Shown in pieces: positions 1 through 9,178 of a stretch of DNA of 52,795 nucleotides. Within the stretch, counting starts at the first letter, position 1. Every line of letters begins with the position of its first letter. The notes under the pieces were generated by a model that worked only from the letters and a program-made list of their open reading frames with translations, was not told the DNA's origin and did not search any database. The translations under genes and the position numbers were made by a program. This stretch comes from Candidatus Kapaibacterium sp. (GTDB taxonomy: Bacteria; Bacteroidota; Ignavibacteria; Kapaibacteriales; WFXC01): positions 1 to 52,795 of the forward strand of contig WFXC01000024.1 in the NCBI GenBank assembly GCA_015490805.1, in the 5' to 3' direction.

Positions 1-1680
1 CTGATCTATCTGGCGAGGGTTATCGTTGGGTTTACCGTTGCGCTCTTCCCAAGCAGTAAAGTCATAATCGCCACAGTCCTCTACAAACTCCAGCACTGGC
101 TCTAAGGTATCCAGCTCATCGATCTTATTGACGGCGGTCGCGGCGGGCCATCCATAGGATTCCACCACTGTATAACCGTAGATATAACCTCCAAAGGGAG
201 CATCACCTTCAATATAATGGGGACCCGGTGTCACCTGAAGTACGGAATAATACACATCCGTTCCCGGCACCTGACGCACCAAAAATCCGGGGTCTTGTTG
301 CCATACCGGCTGGCCATCAATTTTGATTGATTTCAGTCCCTGCTTGCTTTCGTCATTTGGATCACTGATAGCTAACAAGTTGAAATAATTTTTGGAATAT
401 CGCACCCGCGCGGGTGTTTCAAATACTGTCCCTTTGGTATATTGTTCAACAGGTACAACCCAGAAGTAGAAGGGGTCATATTCATTGGCACCATCCCACG
501 GAGCAGAATAGGAGTACTGAAGCACCATCACCGGTTTGTCAGCTTTCCAAACAGAAAATCCCCGGATCGATCTAATATTCGGCGGATTCCAATCGTTGAG
601 ATAATCAAAGAATTCCCCTGCCTTCCGCAACAGTCCAGACAACTGTCCTAAAAGCTCTCCCGTTTGCTTGTCGTACCATTTGACTTCCCACTGGGTGTTA
701 TCCTCCGCCGCAATAATGCGGAAGTAATCTCCCCGATTTTCTCGCAGTAATTCCCCGGTGATATATTGTCTTCCCCACGCGTGCACAGGTGGCAACATTG
801 TGGAAAGGTGATCCCGTGGTGCCCAGGGTGCTGCCAGCGGCATCTGGGTTCGCACGTGGAAAGAAATAACACCCACTGGTTTATTCGCAATAATCTCTGT
901 TCCACTGATATCAAATAGCCCGTACTGAAAATCGCCGCGGGTTTGAATCACATACGCATCTCCCTCGTTCAACGTAATAGTGTAAGTTTTCCCCCAGTCC
1001 CGCGGAAATTGGATCATTTCTTCCCTGCCATTAGGCGGGGCATAGAGAATACCCGTACCGGTCCCTTTCAGCCGAATTTGCACCACGGTACCATTAAACT
1101 TTGAGAGCACAATAAACCCCGATCCTCGCTTCCACTGAACATTGCTGCCCGGAGAGCAACCATCGCAGAAGTCATAATACCCAACATGGATATACTTTTT
1201 TCCCCACACTTCTGTGGGCAGCGCCATATATCCTTCGGCCGTCGTGGAAATCGCTGACAAGACGTAAACGGCTATTGGCTGATCTGCTGTAATATGAATG
1301 GCTTTGTCCGTCTTCTTGCCACCTTCATCTCGAACTTCCAGTGACCATGGCAATTGAGGAAAGTGTTGTGTCGCTTCTTTGGTACTGGCAATAGCAACTT
1401 CCATTGGTTTCAACTGAGCAGTGTAGGGACCCACTCCCGCATTAGGAGCATAGATAGTAACCTTGGTTTCGTAGGCAGAAGCTATGTAGATCTCAATGAT
1501 ATCTCGAGCACTTCCCCAGCGCCTATATTCATTCTGCGGTATCGCAATCCAGAATTCCCGTCCGTTCGTTCCATTACTCAACAATTCGGCGGCACTAGGA
1601 ACCCTGTACGGTGAAATCTGCGCGTTTAACAGCGATACAACGAAAGACAACACTGAAAAAATCCACACTGTTTTTTTCAT
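1..1680 (-). CDS. Secreted IgGFc-binding-type protein, C-terminus beyond the left edge
   Basis: An uninterrupted minus-strand frame of 560 codons runs from ATG at 1680 to the window edge, so the gene is partial. The first ~20 residues (MKKTVWIFSVLSFVVSLLNA) are a typical Sec signal peptide. The mature protein opens with NGREFWIAIPQNE and continues with long beta-strand-rich stretches (for example TADQPIAVYVLSA, ANKPVGVISFHVRTQMPL). This arrangement matches the IgGFc-binding N-terminal domain (PF17517-like) common in large secreted proteins of Bacteroidota. A purine-rich site (GGTGGAG) precedes the ATG. The gene starts 46 nt after the stop of the OmpA/PD40 gene and may be co-transcribed with it. 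Family assignment is from memory of the motif pattern; ligand and function are unknown. The missing C-terminus would show whether it carries a sorting domain or repeats. Confidence 0.85.
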   Translation of the reverse strand, partial: MKKTVWIFSVLSFVVSLLNAQISPYRVPSAAELLSNGTNGREFWIAIPQNEYRRWGSARDIIEIYIASAYETKVTIYAPNAGVGPYTAQLKPMEVAIASTKEATQHFPQLPWSLEVRDEGGKKTDKAIHITADQPIAVYVLSAISTTAEGYMALPTEVWGKKYIHVGYYDFCDGCSPGSNVQWKRGSGFIVLSKFNGTVVQIRLKGTGTGILYAPPNGREEMIQFPRDWGKTYTITLNEGDAYVIQTRGDFQYGLFDISGTEIIANKPVGVISFHVRTQMPLAAPWAPRDHLSTMLPPVHAWGRQYITGELLRENRGDYFRIIAAEDNTQWEVKWYDKQTGELLGQLSGLLRKAGEFFDYLNDWNPPNIRSIRGFSVWKADKPVMVLQYSYSAPWDGANEYDPFYFWVVPVEQYTKGTVFETPARVRYSKNYFNLLAISDPNDESKQGLKSIKIDGQPVWQQDPGFLVRQVPGTDVYYSVLQVTPGPHYIEGDAPFGGYIYGYTVVESYGWPAATAVNKIDELDTLEPVLEFVEDCGDYDFTAWEERNGKPNDNPRQIDQ

Positions 1681-1726
1681 TGCTCCACCCTTTGCTTTAT
1701 TTTACACACTGTTGTGTTCCCATTTT

Positions 1727-4378
1727 CTATGGCTGCTGTTGTTGCGCTTTTTGAATATCCTCTAAGGGCGTTTGAATGATGATCTGGACAGTTCGGTTAT
1801 AGAATCGACCTTCTGGCAATAGGTTAGTATAGAGCGGATCGTCTTCTCCCACCCCTCGCACTTTCAATTCCTTGTATTTCCCTTTTGCAAACCGTCGAAT
1901 GGCCTTCGCTACTGCTTTTGCCCGATTCTCCGAAAGACGCTTATTGTGATCATACAACCCAACAACATCGGTATGCCCGACAATCTCAATTTCCGAGGAA
2001 GGAAAGATGCGAGGATAAATGTATTCCTTCAGAATGCGCTCGTTTAAAGGTCCGGGATCATAGCGATCGAAAGGAAAGAGAATAAGGTTATACTTTTCCA
2101 AGGTCTTGGTGGCAACTTTCTGTGCCAACATTTCTTCCGTCGTCACTTGCTTAACCTTGATATAAATAGGCAACGATTCACACGTGCTATTGTTTTTGCT
2201 AATAACCACTAACTTTGCTTTAAAGGGTACTTCGTCTTCCGGATACGTTCCTTCCCGGCTTTGCCAATCCCACACATACGATTTTTCAGTTGTACCAATA
2301 TCCGTCAACTCATTCCAGGGTTTATCACCTCGAGTAATGACAATCTTGCGGGCTGCTACCAGTGCATCTTCGATCCCATTGTCCATAAAGAAGGTCATTT
2401 CCTCCGGTGACGGGAAGCGCGTCTTGTCTACATCCAGAATCGGTTTGAGAATTTCCCAGTCATTCGACAGAATTTCGACCCGCCGGTTTTCCTTGATTCC
2501 AGCAGTATCACGCAAATTCGAGTACACCTTTGGAAGATTACGCACTTTGATCTTCATTCGGTCAGGACTAATGCCCCAAATGTTTTTCAGATAGTTAAAC
2601 ACCGCTTCCGCTCGCGCACGGGACAACTTCTTTCCGCCCTTTTTCTCCTCCGGTGTCGTATTGTCATTACAACCAACAATTTCGATTTTCGCTTTCGGAT
2701 GTTTCTTCAACCGATACCCGATGATATTGAGAATGTGGTAATACTTTTCCAGTGTCCCACCAGGAATCGTCTCGTCAGTGAAATCCCGCGTCTCCTCTGG
2801 CGATTTGAACAAAATGTACCGATCAGGAATTTTTGCAGAGCCCAGATCAAAAAAGACATAATTCAACAGTGGATGGAGTGATCGCACAACGACCTCTTCC
2901 ATCACCAGCCCTTTAAAGGTTCCGCCTGTCCGCTTAATGTAATCGGCAAAATCCATTTCCGCTTCCAGCCTGGGTCGCTGTCCAAGATACAGAACAGCGG
3001 GTGGCAAATCGATCGCCTGCTTTGCTTTCTCCTCATCCTGCACTGCCTTGGGGCGATCGACATAGACAGTATCAACCGTTTTGCCATACCGTGGGTTAAA
3101 AGCCGTAATCACCAGCCCAATCCGCTGGATAGAATCCTCTCGAGGACCAAAATCCTGATCCCGGATCACCAGTTCTACCTGTTTTCGCCGCTCTCCATCG
3201 ACACTATCCTCAACGGTCCGATTCGTTACCGGATTAAAAATGGTTACCTTTGCCGGAATATCTGCGCCCGTACATTCATCTTTGACCTGTACAACTAAAT
3301 TGACCGTGCGGAAGTACGTCGGAACAAACGCCATAAAGATGTCAAAATCTCCCTGGAACCCTGGCAAATCTTCGCGTTTTGAAGCAAAGTAGATAATATC
3401 GCCCGATCCTGGCAAAGAAATAAATGCCTCATCTTCTTCCGTGTTGATCGGTGGTCCCAGATTGACCGGCTTAGACCAATTTCCCTGATCATCGAGGCGA
3501 GAATAATAGAAGTCCAGACCACCCAGGTTCGGTTCGTGCCCATTTGAAGAGAAAAATAACGTTCGATCATCAGCGGCGATAAAAGGAGACCAATCCATCC
3601 CTGGCGTGTTAATCACCGGTCCCAGATTCTTCGCTGGTTTCCATTCATCGAATTCAAAATCGTAATCCGAGTACCAGATATCAATGCCGCCCTGACCACC
3701 GGGGCGATTGGATGCAAAGTACAGTCGGCTCTTGTCGCTGGTGATCGTCGGTTGCGATTCCCAGTGTTCTGTATTCACATTAGGTCCTAAATTCTTCGGT
3801 TTCCCCCATTTATCCCCTTGAATTTCCGCAACATAAATATCACAGGAACCCAACCCGTCAGGGCGATCGCAGGCAGTAAAAAAGATCATCTGCTGATCTG
3901 CCGTAATCGCCATTACCCCCTCATTACGCCACGTATTTAAACCAAATTCTCCATAAGGTGAGTTAGGATCAATGTTAAAGGGCTTATGGAAAACTGTATC
4001 GTACCGGTTTTCTTTGGTCGCTGCCCAGAAATCGTGCGACGGCTCTCCATCAGGATTTGGAATGCTGCCGGGACGATTGGAAACAAAATACAACGTCTTA
4101 CCATCCACACTAATAGCAGGAGCATACTCCAGGTATGGTGAGTTCACAATTGGTCCCAAATTAATAATGCGAATCTTCTTGCTAATGGGCTGCTGATCCT
4201 CATCCCCCAATGCTTCCGGAGGAGCCACAATTTCCGCAGCGTACAAATAGAAAGCGGGAACCTGCGTATCTTCTGACACCTTCTCAGGTTGCCGCTTTTT
4301 CGCTCCCACAGCGGTAGGCCCCAGAAGAACGCACAAGATCAGCATACAAAAGAAAAAGATTCGCATCTGCTGCATCAT
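1727..4378 (-). CDS. Outer-membrane/periplasmic protein with PD40 propeller repeats and two OmpA-like domains
   Basis: The 883-residue protein has a signal peptide (residues 1-26). Residues ~85-350 hold about five PD40/WD40-like blades, each with a D..LYF.SNRPG-type core (for example ISVDGKTLYFVSNRPG, ITSDKSRLYFASNRPGG). Two OmpA-C peptidoglycan-binding modules follow. The first is at ~507-640 (helix motif LSRARAEAV). The second is at ~765-872 (IVGHTD, then LSENRAKAV, keeping the Asp and Arg that contact diaminopimelate). PD40 plus a single OmpA domain is usual in Bacteroidota; a second OmpA domain separated by a ~100-residue Ig-like stretch is less common. The likely role is anchoring an envelope assembly to peptidoglycan. 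The start at 4378 is supported by AGGAG just upstream. Neighbours are an outer-membrane barrel protein upstream and a large secreted protein downstream, suggesting an envelope gene set. Confidence 0.93.
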   Translation of the reverse strand: MMQQMRIFFFCMLILCVLLGPTAVGAKKRQPEKVSEDTQVPAFYLYAAEIVAPPEALGDEDQQPISKKIRIINLGPIVNSPYLEYAPAISVDGKTLYFVSNRPGSIPNPDGEPSHDFWAATKENRYDTVFHKPFNIDPNSPYGEFGLNTWRNEGVMAITADQQMIFFTACDRPDGLGSCDIYVAEIQGDKWGKPKNLGPNVNTEHWESQPTITSDKSRLYFASNRPGGQGGIDIWYSDYDFEFDEWKPAKNLGPVINTPGMDWSPFIAADDRTLFFSSNGHEPNLGGLDFYYSRLDDQGNWSKPVNLGPPINTEEDEAFISLPGSGDIIYFASKREDLPGFQGDFDIFMAFVPTYFRTVNLVVQVKDECTGADIPAKVTIFNPVTNRTVEDSVDGERRKQVELVIRDQDFGPREDSIQRIGLVITAFNPRYGKTVDTVYVDRPKAVQDEEKAKQAIDLPPAVLYLGQRPRLEAEMDFADYIKRTGGTFKGLVMEEVVVRSLHPLLNYVFFDLGSAKIPDRYILFKSPEETRDFTDETIPGGTLEKYYHILNIIGYRLKKHPKAKIEIVGCNDNTTPEEKKGGKKLSRARAEAVFNYLKNIWGISPDRMKIKVRNLPKVYSNLRDTAGIKENRRVEILSNDWEILKPILDVDKTRFPSPEEMTFFMDNGIEDALVAARKIVITRGDKPWNELTDIGTTEKSYVWDWQSREGTYPEDEVPFKAKLVVISKNNSTCESLPIYIKVKQVTTEEMLAQKVATKTLEKYNLILFPFDRYDPGPLNERILKEYIYPRIFPSSEIEIVGHTDVVGLYDHNKRLSENRAKAVAKAIRRFAKGKYKELKVRGVGEDDPLYTNLLPEGRFYNRTVQIIIQTPLEDIQKAQQQQP

Positions 4379-4417
4379 TTCACTCTCCTGTCTTGTTTAT
4401 TTATTCCTCTCGTTTTG

Positions 4418-4425
4418 TATTTTTG
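4418..4425 (+). promoter_or_regulatory. Candidate -7 element TATTTTTG
   Basis: TATTTTTG matches the Bacteroidetes -7 consensus TAnnTTTG and ends 33 nt before the ATG of the small membrane-protein gene at 4459. A TTG lies 22 nt upstream (4393-4395). It is the only plus-strand promoter candidate seen for that gene. Confidence 0.4.
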
Positions 4426-4458
4426 CATTTGATCAAGCAAACAATGGAACAGTGCATA

Positions 4459-4590
4459 ATGACAACCGGCGGTTTATTACTCTGGTTCATAAGCTGGTCA
4501 ACCGTCACTGCGCTTGCCATTTTTACTCTGTCTCGCGTTCTGAAAGCAGAAAAGCATAAACGCTCATCCGAACATCCAACCACTTCCTAA
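4459..4590 (+). CDS. Small single-pass membrane protein (43 aa)
   Basis: This short frame starts MTTGGLLLWFISWS and has one clear hydrophobic helix (residues ~4-27) followed by a basic tail (LKAEKHKRSSEH). It resembles the small one-helix proteins beginning MTxGGWxFxxxSW that I recall next to sodium:solute symporters in other genomes, but no transporter is adjacent here and the match is from memory. An upstream in-frame ATG at 4444 would add five residues. A TAnnTTTG element sits at 4418-4425. The stop overlaps by 4 nt the 3' end of the convergent gene ending at 4587. It could be a chance frame; the promoter and the hydrophobic-then-basic layout favour a real gene. Confidence 0.45.
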   Translation: MTTGGLLLWFISWSTVTALAIFTLSRVLKAEKHKRSSEHPTTS

Positions 4591-5369
4591 AACAGGTAAC
4601 GACCACCAATCATCCCCAGCACCGACGCCAGGCGCAACTGCTGTGCATCCAACGCCGTGAGAACATAACCAGCTACAACCGCTGCCCGAAAATACCATCG
4701 CCGTGTAACCGGCATTTCTATTCCCAGCGTCGCGGTTAGCCCTATGGTTATCGTCGACATCGATTCGAATGGGCCATTTTCCACAACCTGCACTTTTGTT
4801 CCATTCTCCCAGGTGACCCATACCTCCTCTCCAGAAGCAGTTCGTGCAAGCGGTGTTTCCAGGGTTTGCTGATGCCGCCGATTCGTTCGCAGCCACCATT
4901 GCAACTGTGGCCCAATTTGGAAAAAGACCGGCTTGAAGGGGTAGATAACACCCCGCACAGAGAGAATCATCCCCTGCAAACTTGCCCAGGCATCATTTCG
5001 AACCAGCACATTCACAACTTCTGATTGCTGCGTTGCAGGATCCCGAAAGGGAATATACTCGTATTCCCGGTATGCTGCATGCCAACGCCACAAGGTCATC
5101 CCGGCTGTAATAGCCGCTCCCCACCAACGACCATACCGAACAACATATCCCATCTGAACTTCATATTGCTCTCCAACACCGTTGTCAAACTGGCAGCGAC
5201 AAGCTGTCTGAAATACTCCCACTTGCCAAAGTCCCCCGATTCCTATTTCACCAAATACAGAGTGGCTCACATCAGAGCCTGGTACCAACGGTGTAGCCTG
5301 TCGGAATTGCCCATAGCACGCCACTACTGCTCCGACGCTGATTGCTACTAGAACCTTAACAATCCACAT
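4587..5369 (-). CDS. Predicted outer-membrane beta-barrel protein, family unknown (260 aa)
   Basis: The protein has an N-terminal signal peptide (hydrophobic residues ~4-18), then alternating hydrophobic/polar strands with many aromatic residues. It ends in GGRYLF; a terminal aromatic residue is the usual recognition signal for the BAM machinery. No enzymatic motif is visible. Such barrels often sit beside OmpA/PD40 genes in Bacteroidota, and here the OmpA gene follows 208 nt downstream on the same strand. I do not recognise a named family; 'outer-membrane barrel' is inferred from the signal peptide, strand pattern and C-terminus. Confidence 0.7.
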   Translation of the reverse strand: MWIVKVLVAISVGAVVACYGQFRQATPLVPGSDVSHSVFGEIGIGGLWQVGVFQTACRCQFDNGVGEQYEVQMGYVVRYGRWWGAAITAGMTLWRWHAAYREYEYIPFRDPATQQSEVVNVLVRNDAWASLQGMILSVRGVIYPFKPVFFQIGPQLQWWLRTNRRHQQTLETPLARTASGEEVWVTWENGTKVQVVENGPFESMSTITIGLTATLGIEMPVTRRWYFRAAVVAGYVLTALDAQQLRLASVLGMIGGRYLF

Positions 5370-5716
5370 TCTACTTCTGCTCGTACTTCATCTTTTAAGA
5401 ATTCCGAAATTTAACAAACAATTCTCGAACAGCGAAAGAAAACATCCAATCAATCTACAGAGCCGTTTTTCTATTCCTTTGAAAGTGCGCAACACAAACT
5501 GTGTTTTTTCCTCACACAACAGCATCTGAAAGCACATTACGCCTGATATGGGAATTATATCCGCGCCAGATTCTAACCCTACTATGAACGAGCTGCCCCC
5601 TAAGGCTTACGTTCATTGATTCCAAACTTGAACGCAGCGAGATTCTTTTGCTGTGAAATTTTTCGTAGTTTTGAAATTTCGGAAAACAGAGTTAAACAAT
5701 CGATATCTAACAGCCT
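5370..5716. other. Intergenic region between divergent genes, upstream of dnaE
   Basis: This 347-nt AT-rich spacer separates the divergent barrel gene and dnaE. It contains the dnaE promoter candidate (5647-5673). A near-match to the same element on the minus strand lies around 5405-5412 (TAAATTTC) for the barrel gene. A short hairpin with a T run at 5491-5509 has no plausible gene to terminate. I see no coding frame or RNA gene. Confidence 0.5.
5647..5673 (+). promoter_or_regulatory. Candidate dnaE promoter: TTTG-N15-TAGTTTTG
   Basis: TTTG (5647-5650) and TAGTTTTG (5666-5673) match the Bacteroidetes -33/-7 pair TTTG / TAnnTTTG, although the 15-nt spacer is shorter than the usual 17-23. The -7 element ends 43 nt before the dnaE ATG. 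Confidence 0.5.
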
Positions 5717-8700
5717 ATGCCGCAATTCGTACACCTGCACAATCACTCACACTATTCCATTTTAGACGCTGCCTGCACCCCAGCCGATTTGATCGCCGCG
5801 GCGGGAGAACACAATCAACCCGCTATTGCCCTGACGGATCACGGCGTAATGTTCGGCATCGTTGAATTCTATCGCAAAGCGCACGCTGCGGGAATCAAAC
5901 CGATCTTAGGGTGCGAAGTTTATCTAGCAACCGGCAGTCGATTTGAGAAGATTGCAACAAACCGCCAGAAAAACCAGCGCAACTATTATCATCTGCTCCT
6001 GCTGGCAAAGAATGAAACTGGATACCACAACCTTGTGAAACTCACTTCTTACGCCCACTTAGAAGGGTTCTACTACAAACCCCGCATCGATAAAGAACTG
6101 CTGGAGAAATATCACGAAGGGTTGATTGCAACCTCCGGCTGTTTAGCCAGCGAGATTAACTCCTATTTGCTCAAAGGCGATTTTGAGGGTGCTTACCGGG
6201 CTGCCGTTTTCTACAAAGACCTATTCGGCGATGATTTCTATATCGAAATCCAGAACCACGGACTTCCGGAAGACGAAATCATCCTGGAATATGCGCCCAA
6301 ATTAGCCAGAAAATTAGGTGCAAAGCTGGTAGCAACGAATGATTGCCACTATATCCGCAAAGAGCACGCCCAGGCTCACAACGTGTTTCTGCACATTCGA
6401 GACGCCAGCTCCAGCAACAAAGTTGATCTGAAGAAACTGCGCTACCGGGTACCCGAAATGTATGTGAAATCGACCGAGGAAATGGTCGAATTGTTCCGGG
6501 ACTATCCAGAAGCAATTGAAACCACCTTAGAAATTGCTGAGAAATGCAACGTTACGCTGAACCAAGAACCATTACTCCCCAAATTTGAACTTCCTCCGGA
6601 ACACGCGGATAAATCTCTGGATGAGTATCTGCAATTCCTTACGTACGAAGGGCTTCGCCGCCGCTATGGGGAAATCACGCCCGAAATTCAAGAGCGTGCA
6701 GACTTTGAACTGAGTATTATCCGGCAGATGGGATACGCAGGTTACTTCCTCATCGTTCAGGATTTTATCAACGCGGCTCGCCAAATGGGCATCCGCGTGG
6801 GACCGGGACGTGGATCTGCTGCTGGCAGCCTGGTTTCTTATGCAATCGGCATCACGGATATTGATCCGCTCAAATACAACCTGCTTTTCGAACGCTTTCT
6901 GAATCCGGAACGGGTCACAATGCCTGACATCGACGTCGATTTCAGCGATGACAAGCGGGATCAGGTGATCGAATACGTGCGACAGCGATATGGAAGCGAC
7001 GCCGTAGCGCAGATTATTACCTTTGGCACACTCTCCGCTCGCGCCGTGCTCAAAGATGTCGGTCGAGTCCTGGGCATTCCGCATACAACGATCAATAACA
7101 TTACCAAACACATTCCAGTCGTGTTTGGCAAAGTAACGCCCTTAAAGGAAGCGCTGGAGCTTCCAGAACTCCGGTGGCTCAAAGACACCGATGATCCGAA
7201 AATGCAGCAGTTAGTGGAATATTCACTCATTCTGGAAGGTCTGTGCCGCAATGTCTCGCTCCACGCTGCTGGCGTCGTTATCGCGCCGGGGAAGTTGATC
7301 GACTACGTTCCCCTTTACAAATCCCCGCAAACGGAAGTGGCAACGCAGTACAATATGAAAGATCTGGAAGCGGTTGGTCTTTTGAAAATGGACTTTCTGG
7401 GACTCCGCACCCTGTCCATTATCGACCGCACCTTAGACCTTATCCAGCAGAACTACGATGTTCAGATCGATATCGACCACGTAGACTTAGAAGATGCAAA
7501 AACGTACCAGCTCTTAGGCGAAGGGAAAACCACAGCGATTTTCCAATTTGAAGCTCCTGCTATGCAGAAAGCGCTTCGCGAGCTCAAGCCAACTTCGATC
7601 TACGATCTCATTGCAATGAATGCTTTGAACCGACCAGGACCGATGGCAAATATTCCTGAATATATCGCCCGCAAACACGGAAAAAGCCCGGTTACTTATC
7701 TCCACCCGGTAATGGAAAAAACACTCAAGGAAACATACGGAATCATCATCTACCAGGAACAGGTGATGCAATTGGCGCGTGACATCGCTGGCTTTTCCTT
7801 AGCCCAGGCAGATTTGATGCGGCGCGCTATGGGGAAAAAAGATGCTGCGTTGATGGAAAAGCAGCGTTCTGCTTTCATCGAAGGGGCGGTCAAAAATGGC
7901 TTTGATCGGAAGCTGGCAGAAGAAATTTTTGAATTGATCGAGCGCTTCGCCCAGTATGGCTTCAACAAATCCCATTCTGCTGCCTACGCGTATCTGGCTT
8001 ACCAGACTGCCTGGCTGAAAGCCCACTATCCCGCAGAATTCTTAGCCGCGAATATGTCGGCGGAATTTAACAATCTGGACACGGTGGGAATGCTGATTGA
8101 AGATGCGCGTTCCTTCGGCATCGAAATTCTTCCACCCGATGTCAACGCCTCTGATGTGTTTTTCACCGCACAGGACAATACGATCCGTTTCGGATTGGCA
8201 GGAATCAAAAACACCGGGGTCGCCGCCGCCCAACTGATCGTCCAGGAACGCCACGACCACGGTCCCTATCAATCCTTCTTCGATTTTGTCCGCCGCCTGG
8301 ACAATCGCTTGATCAACAAGCGGGTACTGGAAGCACTGGTATGTGCTGGAGCTTTTGATAGCATCCATCCCGGTAAACGCGCGCAATTATTCGCTGCTAT
8401 CGACAATGCACTGGAATATGCTCACGCTTACCAACAAGCACAGGCAAACCAGACCAATACGCTTTTTGGCAATCAGGATCTGCAAGCAATGATCAAAGAA
8501 CCGTCGCTACCATCCGTAGAGCCGTGGTCACTGCTGGAACAAATGCAGCGGGAGAAAGAGTATCTGAAAATTTTTCTTTCCGCTCACCAACTCCAGCGCT
8601 TTTATCCTGTCGTTCAATCTTTCCGTACCTTCTCACCCAAACCAGAAGCGATGCAGCGGCTCAAAGGACAAACAATTAAAGTGTGCGGGGTCATTTCTAA

Positions 8701-9166
8701 CATTCAGGAAAAACGGGATCGCAGAGAAAAGAAAATAGCCTTTTGCACCCTGGATGATTTTCACCACAAATATGAATGCGCTTTCTGGAGTGATGCCTAC
8801 GAACGCGCAGCGTTTCTGCTACAGGAAAACAACTTTGTCGTGATTCAGGGAACCTTAGAGCTGAACAACGGCACACCTCGAATCCGGGTAGATCAGATCT
8901 GGGAATTACAGGACGCTATCCGGCGTTTCATTAAAGGAATCCATATTCGCATCGCTGCCGATCAACTCACCGATCCGCTGGTGGAACAACTTCAAGCCTT
9001 AGCCCAGCAGGCGACAGGCAATTGCAAGCTTTACTTCAGCATCCACAAAAATGGAACGGTGGAGCGATACGAAGCGCAGCAGCACCTGCTTTCAGCAGAC
9101 CTTCAAACAATCGACAAACTTGTTCGACTATTTGGACCGAAAAACATCCGATTGTTAACCCAATAG
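5717..9166 (+). CDS. dnaE: DNA polymerase III alpha subunit
   Basis: This is the catalytic subunit of the replicative polymerase (1149 residues, normal for DnaE). The N-terminal PHP domain starts HLHNHSHYS (residues 6-14) and keeps the other expected metal-ligand motifs (LTDHG, GCEVYL, TSGC, TNDCHYI). The polymerase core shows GPGRGSAAGSL and the palm aspartates PDIDVDF (~402-408). A C-terminal OB-fold lies at ~985-1065. It is the first gene of a tight run dnaE-glmS-nupC (gaps 12 and 5 nt). The start follows the family's usual N-terminus (MPQFVHLHNH). No separate dnaQ is nearby, and the intact PHP site could provide proofreading as in Thermus-type enzymes; that is inference. Confidence 0.98.
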   Translation: MPQFVHLHNHSHYSILDAACTPADLIAAAGEHNQPAIALTDHGVMFGIVEFYRKAHAAGIKPILGCEVYLATGSRFEKIATNRQKNQRNYYHLLLLAKNETGYHNLVKLTSYAHLEGFYYKPRIDKELLEKYHEGLIATSGCLASEINSYLLKGDFEGAYRAAVFYKDLFGDDFYIEIQNHGLPEDEIILEYAPKLARKLGAKLVATNDCHYIRKEHAQAHNVFLHIRDASSSNKVDLKKLRYRVPEMYVKSTEEMVELFRDYPEAIETTLEIAEKCNVTLNQEPLLPKFELPPEHADKSLDEYLQFLTYEGLRRRYGEITPEIQERADFELSIIRQMGYAGYFLIVQDFINAARQMGIRVGPGRGSAAGSLVSYAIGITDIDPLKYNLLFERFLNPERVTMPDIDVDFSDDKRDQVIEYVRQRYGSDAVAQIITFGTLSARAVLKDVGRVLGIPHTTINNITKHIPVVFGKVTPLKEALELPELRWLKDTDDPKMQQLVEYSLILEGLCRNVSLHAAGVVIAPGKLIDYVPLYKSPQTEVATQYNMKDLEAVGLLKMDFLGLRTLSIIDRTLDLIQQNYDVQIDIDHVDLEDAKTYQLLGEGKTTAIFQFEAPAMQKALRELKPTSIYDLIAMNALNRPGPMANIPEYIARKHGKSPVTYLHPVMEKTLKETYGIIIYQEQVMQLARDIAGFSLAQADLMRRAMGKKDAALMEKQRSAFIEGAVKNGFDRKLAEEIFELIERFAQYGFNKSHSAAYAYLAYQTAWLKAHYPAEFLAANMSAEFNNLDTVGMLIEDARSFGIEILPPDVNASDVFFTAQDNTIRFGLAGIKNTGVAAAQLIVQERHDHGPYQSFFDFVRRLDNRLINKRVLEALVCAGAFDSIHPGKRAQLFAAIDNALEYAHAYQQAQANQTNTLFGNQDLQAMIKEPSLPSVEPWSLLEQMQREKEYLKIFLSAHQLQRFYPVVQSFRTFSPKPEAMQRLKGQTIKVCGVISNIQEKRDRREKKIAFCTLDDFHHKYECAFWSDAYERAAFLLQENNFVVIQGTLELNNGTPRIRVDQIWELQDAIRRFIKGIHIRIAADQLTDPLVEQLQALAQQATGNCKLYFSIHKNGTVERYEAQQHLLSADLQTIDKLVRLFGPKNIRLLTQ

Positions 9167-9178
9167 GAAGTATGTGCA

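Noticed and set aside
5491-5509. AACACA/TGTGTT hairpin followed by T4 on the plus strand
   Set aside because: Weak AT-rich stem with no plus-strand gene just upstream to terminate, so likely chance.
6572-7111. 179-codon minus-strand open frame inside dnaE
   Set aside because: Antisense to highly conserved dnaE sequence; no ribosome site or motif.
9167-9178. glmS ribozyme/riboswitch upstream of glmS
   Set aside because: Only 12 nt separate dnaE and glmS, leaving no room.
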